Positions 1-5,022 of a DNA stretch of 5,763 nt are shown one piece after another. The DNA comes from Nitrospirota bacterium (GTDB lineage: Bacteria > Nitrospirota_A > Leptospirillia > Leptospirillales > Leptospirillaceae), in assembly GCA_021838765.1 (NCBI GenBank), contig JAKCCY010000159.1, positions 1-5,763 on the forward strand, in the 5' to 3' direction. The notes under the pieces were generated by a model, which saw only the letters and a list, made by a program, of their open reading frames with translations, made no database searches and was not told where the DNA came from. Both the position numbers and the translations under genes were made by a program. How positions within the stretch are numbered: position 1 is the first letter of the stretch; each line of letters opens with the position of its first letter.

Positions 1-184
1 TTTTCAAAAGCAAATCAGGAGTTTTCAGCAGGAATAGTCTCGATAGGTGGGAGACGTGTGGCTGGAGGTAAGGACTTCTCGGCGCAAGGAGAAGTTGACA
101 TTCTTCCCGCAGCCGACGCCGGGGAGATCAAGCGCCATGGAGAATTTCCGGATGTTGAGCAGCAATGGATGAAGCCGGCCATCG
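1..184. other. Unassigned stretch downstream of aprB
   Basis: I recognise no gene here. On the minus strand a 55-codon frame (182 down to 15) opens with ATG two bases after the aprB stop, but its product is rich in Ser, Pro and Ala and looks like an antisense shadow. A second minus frame (about 207 down to 25) has wobble positions rich in C and G, as in a coding frame, but lacks a good start. On the plus strand one frame is open from base 1 to 297 and runs deep into aprB. A 7-bp inverted repeat (74-80 with 89-95, 8-nt loop) has no T-tract after it on either strand, so it is not a convincing terminator. The stretch may be the end of the apr transcript, a spacer before a further minus-strand gene, or a decayed gene. 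Confidence 0.4.
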
Positions 185-538
185 TCAGGCCCCGCCCATC
201 TCTGCGATCAGGTCATCGGGAACACGTGTTGGCGCGTCAAAAAATTCAGGATCCTTTCCTGCCGTTTCAAGAGTCCAGCGGATCGTTTCCCTCCTGACCT
301 TCGGCATCAGCCTGGCATTTTCCGCGGCCACTGAATACGGCAGGACCACCTCGACTGCCCCTACAGGACAGGGCTTGACGCAGGCATAGCAGTCCCAGCA
401 ATCGGCCTGGACACGCATAAAAGCCTTCTGGTCTTCTTTGCGGATCCCGACAAGATCCCCCGGGCAAGCCATGACACATCTTGCCTCGGGAAGTTTCACA
501 CATCCATGACAAACATTCAGATCAATGCGAATTCCCAT
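185..538 (-). CDS. aprB: AprB-like APS reductase beta subunit, 2x[4Fe-4S] ferredoxin
   Basis: This 117-residue iron-sulfur protein should carry electrons to the FAD of the AprA-like partner for reduction of adenylylsulfate (APS) to sulfite and AMP in the cytoplasm. Two cluster motifs are visible: Cys10-x2-Cys13-x7-Cys21-x3-Cys25 and Cys47-x2-Cys50-x2-Cys53-x3-Cys57. The stretched first motif and Trp48 inside CWDCYACVKPCP are signatures of AprB; in the Archaeoglobus enzyme the equivalent Trp lies between FAD and the nearest cluster. The C-terminal tail (about 70-117) has the WTLE segment and FDAPTR resembling the AprB tail that wraps the alpha subunit, but it is shorter than in respiratory enzymes (around 150 residues). 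The ATG at 538 is chosen because AAGGAGGT lies 5 nt upstream; an upstream in-frame start at 568 lacks such a site. The gene overlaps the end of aprA by 17 nt, implying translational coupling. A generic di-cluster ferredoxin is the alternative, but context and Trp48 argue against it. Confidence 0.92.
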   Translation of the reverse strand: MGIRIDLNVCHGCVKLPEARCVMACPGDLVGIRKEDQKAFMRVQADCWDCYACVKPCPVGAVEVVLPYSVAAENARLMPKVRRETIRWTLETAGKDPEFFDAPTRVPDDLIAEMGGA

Positions 539-2270
539 GAAACACCTCCTTATCCTCCTGATGGCCACCTTTCAAGTCGCCTCCCCCGTCAAGAGGCCTG
601 AAAACGATCCTTGTCTCTCCCGTCTCAAGATCCCGCACCGAGTTGACAAACACGGACCAGTTCTCCGGATCCATATCAGGAAAGTCTGTGCGGCTTTGAA
701 AACCTGGCCATCGACTTTCCTTTCTTGCCCTGAGATGGGCAACAAGAACCCGGGAAACATCAATCCGGTCAACAACCTCATGGGCATTCATCAGTTCATG
801 AAGATCGCCTGCCTTCATCCGGGGAAGGTCCGACACAATCCTCTGAAGGTAGTTATCCGCCATGGAAAGCCCCGCCTCATTCATTTTATAAGCAGTCCGG
901 ATCCCGCCGGCATACTCGTCCATGACTTTCTGCATGCGTTCCTCAATCTCCTCAGGAGAATACTCGCCGTCTGCGTGATCAAGATACGAAAACACACGGT
1001 CCTCCTCTTCTGTCACCTGGGCAAGATCGAGGCCAGGAATCGGGCGATTTTCATCCCGAATTTCCGAAAGAGCTGTCATTGCAGCGATCTTTCCTTCGGC
1101 AAAACACCCTGAAACAAACTTGTAAGGGGCCCCTCCCGCCACATCTCCAGCGGCGAAAAGATTCGGAAGAGTCGTGCGCCTTCCGGCATCAACCCAGTAT
1201 CCTGCCTGGCAATGGCCTCCGACAACATAGGGCTCTGTCCCGCAGATTTCGATCGGATCCCGTCCGGGATCGATATCACTTGACGCCCAATAGAGAACAG
1301 TATTGGGATACATGTCCAGATAGGCTTCCTTGAGCTTTTTGACCCGATCATCGGATAGATGCCTTGTATCCATGAAACATGGCCCCCGCCCCTCCTCGAT
1401 CTCCTTCATCGGAGCGGCAAGCCGTATCGGGGTGGGGGCACCCTCCCCGCCCCATTCGGACCATCTGAGCTTCATGAACTCTTCTCCGAGCGCATTGACC
1501 TGTGGGGCCCCAAAACCAAGAGCCAGCGTCCCTGTTGGGGCCAGGGTCTCTTTTGTCCTCAAGGCAATGAACCGATGCTCAAAGCTTGTCATCTCTGCAC
1601 CGGCCCTGATGCCGATTGCATATCCGGCGCCGGTGTTGAAGGGGGAATACCACATCTTGTGGCGGGCGGCGCCTTCATTGTTCGGACGATAAAGCCCTGA
1701 AGCGCCACCAGTTGCGACGATCGTTTTTTTCGACCTGGCGACATAAAAATCTCCGTCGCGAACACCAAATCCCATGGCGCCGGTAACAGCCCCTCCATGA
1801 AGCATGAGATTCGTGACAACAACCCGGTTCAGGACCGTCACACCCGACTCAACCACTTTTCTCGCCAGAATAGATTTCAGGGATTCCCCATGAATCTTGA
1901 TGTTCCAGCGGCCACGAGGGGAATACTGGCCATTTTCGTCTTTCACAATAGGCAACCCCATCTGCTCGAGTTCCCGGACGACCTCCGAGAAGAGCTCCGC
2001 CTGTGTTCTAACAAGATCTTCCCTTAAAATCCCCATGGAATCGAATCGGACATAATCCACAAAAGAGTCGACGGTTTCCCCCGGGTTGATATAGGCGTTG
2101 ATCGCATTCATTCCTCCGGCAAGGCAGCCGGAACGGTCGATATGAGCCTTCTCAAGGATCAGCACACGAATATCGGGGGAAGCTCTTCTTGCACTGATGG
2201 CCGCAAAGCAACCCGCCGTTCCCCCTCCAATGATCAACAGGTCTGTCTCGTGAATTTGACGCTTGACCAT
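522..2270 (-). CDS. aprA: AprA-like APS reductase alpha subunit, FAD flavoprotein
   Basis: This 582-residue flavoprotein belongs to the fumarate reductase/succinate dehydrogenase fold and aligns with adenylylsulfate reductase alpha. It should hold FAD and APS and form the sulfite-FAD adduct. Residues 15-20 (GGGTAG) are the dinucleotide-binding loop and Glu40 caps the Rossmann fold. Motifs typical of AprA follow: GGMNAINAYI (Asn58, matching Archaeoglobus Asn74), MGILREDL, GRWNIKIHGES, WYSPFNTGAGY (Trp207, matching Trp234), EHRFIALR (Arg238, matching Arg265), GGHCQAGYWV (His353, matching His398), LFAAGDVAG and APYKFVSGCFAEG. The numbering to Archaeoglobus is from memory, but the 31-residue spacing from Trp to Arg is the same in both. 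Residue 398 to 265 is about 18 residues shorter here, and the whole chain is shorter than respiratory AprA (about 640-660), as in assimilatory types. The ATG at 2270 is preferred because GGGAGGGG lies just upstream; a GTG at 2294 has no such site. It is followed by aprB with a 17-nt overlap. Confidence 0.92.
   Translation of the reverse strand: MVKRQIHETDLLIIGGGTAGCFAAISARRASPDIRVLILEKAHIDRSGCLAGGMNAINAYINPGETVDSFVDYVRFDSMGILREDLVRTQAELFSEVVRELEQMGLPIVKDENGQYSPRGRWNIKIHGESLKSILARKVVESGVTVLNRVVVTNLMLHGGAVTGAMGFGVRDGDFYVARSKKTIVATGGASGLYRPNNEGAARHKMWYSPFNTGAGYAIGIRAGAEMTSFEHRFIALRTKETLAPTGTLALGFGAPQVNALGEEFMKLRWSEWGGEGAPTPIRLAAPMKEIEEGRGPCFMDTRHLSDDRVKKLKEAYLDMYPNTVLYWASSDIDPGRDPIEICGTEPYVVGGHCQAGYWVDAGRRTTLPNLFAAGDVAGGAPYKFVSGCFAEGKIAAMTALSEIRDENRPIPGLDLAQVTEEEDRVFSYLDHADGEYSPEEIEERMQKVMDEYAGGIRTAYKMNEAGLSMADNYLQRIVSDLPRMKAGDLHELMNAHEVVDRIDVSRVLVAHLRARKESRWPGFQSRTDFPDMDPENWSVFVNSVRDLETGETRIVFRPLDGGGDLKGGHQEDKEVFHGNSH
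544..551 (-). promoter_or_regulatory. Strong ribosome binding site of aprB, inside the aprA end
   Basis: The minus strand reads AAGGAGGT followed by GTTTC and the ATG at 538, a near-perfect Shine-Dalgarno at ideal spacing. It lies within the last codons of the aprA-like gene and fixes the aprB start. A second AGGAGG-like stretch lies a few bases further upstream. Confidence 0.85.
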
Positions 2271-2272
2271 TT

Positions 2273-2280
2273 CCCCTCCC
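2273..2280 (-). promoter_or_regulatory. Ribosome binding site deciding the aprA start
   Basis: The minus strand reads GGGAGGGG then AA before the ATG at 2270. The GGAGG core sits 4 nt from the ATG, slightly close but strong. The alternative GTG at 2294 is preceded only by A-rich sequence with no Shine-Dalgarno, which is why the shorter protein is annotated. Confidence 0.7.
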
Positions 2281-2300
2281 AAAATGTTCGGCACTTCTTT

Positions 2301-2341
2301 ATGTATATAATGGTTAGTAACTTATTAACCATTATATACAT
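2301..2341. promoter_or_regulatory. Perfect 16-bp inverted repeat, probable repressor operator
   Basis: Arms at 2301-2316 (ATGTATATAATGGTTA) and 2326-2341 are exact reverse complements, separated by a 9-nt spacer (2317-2325); the centre is 2321. A smaller palindrome, GTTAGTAAC (2313-2321), is nested inside. The upstream arm, as read on the minus strand, contains the complete -10 box of the aprA promoter, and the predicted transcription start falls in the spacer. A bound dimer or tetramer would therefore block RNA polymerase. Because the transcript would start after the first arm, it could not form this hairpin, so the element acts as DNA. The low GC content and lack of a U-tract also argue against a terminator. 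The arms do not match any operator I can name with confidence, including CymR or IscR sites. Confidence 0.75.
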
Positions 2342-2359
2342 AAAAAGAGCGCTTGTCAA
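2331..2359 (-). promoter_or_regulatory. Consensus sigma-70 promoter of aprAB
   Basis: On the minus strand TTGACA (2359-2354) and TATAAT (2336-2331) are separated by exactly 17 nt: both hexamers and the spacing match the consensus. Transcription is predicted to start at an A near 2325-2323, giving a leader of about 55 nt before the aprA ATG. A promoter this strong is usually held by a repressor, which fits the palindrome covering the -10 box and start site. Confidence 0.85.
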
Positions 2360-2498
2360 TTGCCTTTCAAAACACATCCCGGGAGAACCCAAGGAGAATC
2401 GACTGGTCGCATCAGTACCGAAACCTGAAGGTGAGGAAAAACGCAAGGAGAGACTCAGGGAAAAGACTTCAAGAAAGAGAACGCAGGCATATCTTCCC
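2342..2498. other. Spacer between tsaC/sua5 and the apr promoter
   Basis: No gene is supported here. Read on the minus strand, about 2425-2490 is rich in C and T and poor in G (runs such as CTCTTTC, TTTTCCC and TTTTTCCTC), directly after the tsaC/sua5 stop. I find no stable stem with a U-tract, so if transcription stops here it could be Rho-dependent; this is inference from composition. Bases 2354-2359 form the -35 box of the aprA promoter. Open frames on the plus strand here are low-complexity and basic and look like shadows. Confidence 0.4.
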
Positions 2499-3506
2499 CT
2501 ACTGCCCTGCTTCTCTTTCCAGTGAAGATGTTTGAGAAGCACGTCTGATCCGGTCATTAACCGCAAGCCACTCCGGCAAATCAGGAGGTGCTTCAAGAAG
2601 AATACGGTCAAATCCCTCCCGATCAAGGTGATGCAAGGTTGAATAAAGCGCTTGACCATACTCAAACGCCGTCAAAGGCATGGAAACGGCGTTGACGCTA
2701 CCGCATTCGAGTTTCTCGCCTGTCTTTCCCAAGTTCAGGACAGCAACCTTACCCCCATGGGAAATAATTTGAAAAACACGATGCCACAATGTGGCGTTCG
2801 GATGAACCTCAAGGGGAGTGACAGGGGCATAATGAGAGGGCAGCGAACCTGGCGACCGGAGCCGTGGCTCCCGGGAATATCCAGGGAGAACGTGCCTCCC
2901 AAGCGTTTCTTCAATCTCTGCGACCGAAATTCCTCCCGGACGAAGAAGAACCGCACTTTTCTCATCCAGACTGAGAATGGTGGACTCCACCCCGACCCGG
3001 CAAGGCCCTCCGTCAAGGATCATGCCCACTCCGGATCCAAGTCCTGCCCGAACATGTTCCGCCGTTGTCGGGCTCACCCGACCAAAAGGATTGGCTGACG
3101 GTGCGGCAATTCCCCGTCCAAATGCCTTCAGCAAAGACGTGGCAACCGGATGGTCTGGCACCCGAACTCCTACCGTATCCTGTCCTCCTGTCACCTGGTT
3201 CGGAACGTCGCTGCGTCGAGGCAGAATCAGGGTCAGGGGTCCTGGCCAGAAACGGGCTGAAAGCCGCCATACGGAACGGGGAATCTTCTCGACATAAAGC
3301 TCAAGCTGAGTCACATCAGCAATATGAACGATAAGGGGGTGATCCGCCGGACGCCCCTTGATTGTGAATATTTTCTCTATCGCCACAGGATTTGAAGCAT
3401 CCGCTCCAAGCCCATAGACGGTCTCTGTCGGAAAAGCAACGGTCTCACCAGCCCGCAGCAAGTCCGCTGCGGCATGGATCTTTTTTTGCATTAATGCATC
3501 AAGCAT
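2499..3506 (-). CDS. tsaC: Threonylcarbamoyl-AMP synthase, Sua5/TsaC2 type
   Basis: This 335-residue protein should make threonylcarbamoyl-AMP from threonine, bicarbonate and ATP, the first step of t6A37 modification of tRNAs reading ANN codons; TsaD with TsaB and TsaE completes it. The YrdC-like domain spans about 8-195, with FPTETVYGLG (25-34), the ATP/threonine-binding KGRP (50-53), PGPLTLIL (89-96), SANPFGRVSPT (137-147) and ESTIL (174-178). The linker SPGSLPSHYAP (218-228) leads to a C-terminal Sua5 domain ending in an AVNDRIRRAS segment (315-324). The full two-domain length distinguishes Sua5 from the short, single-domain TsaC. The ATG at 3506 has GGAGG 10 nt upstream; a second Met at codon 6 has none. 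It lies 101 nt after the sigma-54 activator and could share its transcript. This is a housekeeping gene, and no functional link to apr is evident. Confidence 0.95.
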   Translation of the reverse strand: MLDALMQKKIHAAADLLRAGETVAFPTETVYGLGADASNPVAIEKIFTIKGRPADHPLIVHIADVTQLELYVEKIPRSVWRLSARFWPGPLTLILPRRSDVPNQVTGGQDTVGVRVPDHPVATSLLKAFGRGIAAPSANPFGRVSPTTAEHVRAGLGSGVGMILDGGPCRVGVESTILSLDEKSAVLLRPGGISVAEIEETLGRHVLPGYSREPRLRSPGSLPSHYAPVTPLEVHPNATLWHRVFQIISHGGKVAVLNLGKTGEKLECGSVNAVSMPLTAFEYGQALYSTLHHLDREGFDRILLEAPPDLPEWLAVNDRIRRASQTSSLEREAGQ

Positions 3507-3516
3507 TCCAGGACAA

Positions 3517-3521
3517 CCTCC
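3517..3521 (-). promoter_or_regulatory. Ribosome binding site of tsaC/sua5, long spacing
   Basis: The minus strand carries GGAGG 10 nt before the ATG at 3506. The spacing is longer than ideal, but no site precedes the next in-frame ATG at 3491, so this decides the start. Confidence 0.6.
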
Positions 3522-3564
3522 GGATTACCAGTAAAAACCTTAATATTTGTTCATCCCTGCGCAG

Positions 3565-3579
3565 AAAAAAAGGCATGCC
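3565..3579 (-). terminator. Possible weak terminator after the sigma-54 activator
   Basis: On the minus strand the self-complementary GGCATGCC (3579-3572) is followed at once by seven T (3571-3565), about 30 nt after the activator stop. A hairpin from so short a palindrome with no loop would be poor, so this is only a suggestion. A second short palindrome, CTGCGCAG, lies at 3557-3564. If it does not terminate, the activator and tsaC/sua5 are co-transcribed. Confidence 0.2.
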
Positions 3580-3607
3580 AAACGTTTCTCCTGACCGCTC
3601 CGGCAGA

Positions 3608-4741
3608 TCAGCTCCCATCAAATGGCCGGATTCCAAACTTTTTCATTTTTCTCCACATGGTCGTCCGACTCATCCCTATTAACTCGGAAGCTTTGGCAAT
3701 CTCGCCGTCAGAAGATCTGAGGGAGTGAACGATCAAGTCTCTTTCAATTGCCAGAGCCTCCCCCTGATCCAGTCCAGAACCTCCAGACCAGTCAAGCTCC
3801 ATGGATTTGAGCTCTTCCCTGATCCAGGCAACCGGCACTTTTTCACCGGGCATAAAAGCCCCCAACAGACCGTCCAGAAAAGAAAAAAGCTCCCTGATAT
3901 TTCCCGGCCAGGAATAAGACTTAAGAACCCTGACTCCATCTCTGGAAAGGTCAGGCGCCATGGCCTTGTTTTCCTCCTGCCACCGTTTCCATTTCCAATC
4001 GATCAAAGCGGGAATCTCTTCTGCCTGCTCCCGCAAAGGAGGGATCCTGATGGTTTTTCCCCTGATCCTGTAAAAGAAGTCGGCCCTTAAGCGACCAGCA
4101 GACAACAAAGAAGGGATGCGCTCATTGGTCGCAACAAGGATTCTTGTGTCAATGGAAATCTCTCTCGTCGAACCGAGGGGCTGGAGTGTCTTGCGATCAA
4201 GAAATCGCAGCAGCTTCATCTGGACTTCCAGCGACATATTCTGAAGCTCGTCGATAAAAAGCGTCCCCTGATGAGATGACTCGAGACGACCGGTATGATC
4301 GCCTGCCGCTCCGGTGAAACTCCCCTTTCGATGGCCAAATAGCAGGGAATCGGCGATCTCACTGGAAAAATGAGTCGCATCAAGAACCACAAACGGACCT
4401 TTTTTGCGGGAGCTGCTTTCATGTATCATCCGCGCAAGAAACTCTTTCCCGGTCCCAGTTTCCCCTTCAATGATCAGCGGAAGCGAAGATTGAGCCAGAC
4501 GATCAAAGCCATGGCGGGGAAAACTCCTGACATAAAACGCTCCCCCCGGCCGATCATGATCAGACCCCAGGCGGTCAGAACCGAAGCCGCCTTCCATCGG
4601 AAGCGGTTCCTCCAACGCGCTGTGATTCACAGGATTGAAGGCTGTGAAGACTGGTGCGGTCTTCGAGGCTTTCCTCTCCAAAAAAATACCGGCGCTACCA
4701 TTATATCCGTCAAAAGACGGTTCCGGGGAAACAGGTTTCAT
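3608..4741 (-). CDS. Sigma-54-dependent activator, AAA+ and Fis-type HTH, no sensor domain
   Basis: A bacterial enhancer-binding protein that should use ATP to open sigma-54 promoters. Numbered from the ATG at 4741 (377 residues): Walker A GETGTGK (93-99), the sigma-54-contact loop as GSFTGA (140-145, consensus GAFTGA), Walker B GTLFIDEL (159-166), arginine fingers in RADFFYRI (219 and 225, spaced as in PspF), IPPLRE (233-238), WPGNIREL (278-285) and a C-terminal helix-turn-helix (about 345-371). The first ~65 residues show no receiver, PAS, GAF or other known domain. The start is uncertain: ATG 4741 has AGAGG 10 nt upstream; ATG 4597 has GGAGG 11 nt upstream and would give 329 residues, close to PspF, which also lacks a sensor. 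The frame stays open to a TTG at 5020, but the hairpin at 4969-4993 lies inside that extension and its composition is odd. Target genes are unknown; I see no convincing -24/-12 promoter in the window. Confidence 0.9.
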   Translation of the reverse strand: MKPVSPEPSFDGYNGSAGIFLERKASKTAPVFTAFNPVNHSALEEPLPMEGGFGSDRLGSDHDRPGGAFYVRSFPRHGFDRLAQSSLPLIIEGETGTGKEFLARMIHESSSRKKGPFVVLDATHFSSEIADSLLFGHRKGSFTGAAGDHTGRLESSHQGTLFIDELQNMSLEVQMKLLRFLDRKTLQPLGSTREISIDTRILVATNERIPSLLSAGRLRADFFYRIRGKTIRIPPLREQAEEIPALIDWKWKRWQEENKAMAPDLSRDGVRVLKSYSWPGNIRELFSFLDGLLGAFMPGEKVPVAWIREELKSMELDWSGGSGLDQGEALAIERDLIVHSLRSSDGEIAKASELIGMSRTTMWRKMKKFGIRPFDGS

Positions 4742-5022
4742 CTTCGGAAAACCTCTTCTTGTTTTCATAAGCCCACAAAAATGGTCCGATCGTCCAAGCC
4801 TACAGCAGGGAGCTGAACCATTTCCGGATGAATGCCCGTTCCGGATTTCAGAAAAGTTTGCTTGCACGACAGCCGTCATGAAGAAAAACGTGTCCGAAAG
4901 GTCGTCTGATAAAGCTTCCATAGTCTTGGAATAGCGACTCCCCCTCGTCACCGGCTCTTTTCTGATAACAGGGATCTGTGGCAGAGATCCCTGGCGGCCG
5001 CAATCGACCACCCGGCACAAGA
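4742..5022. other. Spacer or leader before the sigma-54 activator
   Basis: About 280 nt between the DUF6671 stop and the chosen activator start. The activator frame stays open across it, but the product has clustered Cys, Gly and Ser residues and no domain, and in-frame starts at 4921, 4879 and 4768 lack a good ribosome site. I find no sigma-70 promoter. A loose GG-N10-GC match near 5000-5013 on the minus strand is too poor to call a sigma-54 site. The one clear element is the hairpin at 4969-4993. Confidence 0.45.
4969..4993 (-). terminator. 9-bp hairpin just after the DUF6671 stop
   Basis: CAGGGATCT (4969-4977) and AGATCCCTG (4985-4993) are exact reverse complements with a 7-nt loop, starting 29 nt after the DUF6671 stop on the minus strand. 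The following minus-strand bases are TTATCAG, a poor U-tract, so termination would be partial. It could instead stabilise the upstream mRNA end. Its position argues that the activator gene starts below 4969. Confidence 0.45.

Noticed and set aside
15..182. A 55-codon minus-strand frame starting 2 nt after the aprB stop
   Set aside because: The product is dominated by Ser, Pro and Ala with no motif, resembles antisense translation, and lacks a good ribosome site.
58..297. A plus-strand frame overlapping the end of aprB
   Set aside because: It would overlap 113 nt of aprB, whose C-terminal residues are recognisable, and it has no known domain; the part inside aprB is best read as a shadow.
2271..2294. 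Longer aprA starting at GTG 2294
   Set aside because: No Shine-Dalgarno precedes it, while the ATG at 2270 has GGGAGGGG just upstream and begins directly before the FAD-binding fold.
2301..2341. The palindrome as an intrinsic terminator of tsaC/sua5
   Set aside because: The stem is very AT-rich with no U-tract after it on the minus strand, and it overlaps a consensus promoter; operator function explains it better.
2142..2535. Plus-strand open frames across the apr promoter region
   Set aside because: They run through the palindrome and into the coding ends of aprA and tsaC/sua5, have low-complexity basic products and no ribosome site I can see.
4998..5015. A GG-N10-GC match suggesting a sigma-54 promoter before the activator
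   Set aside because: Only the GG and TTGC elements fit; the rest of the -24 box does not match, and such matches are common by chance.
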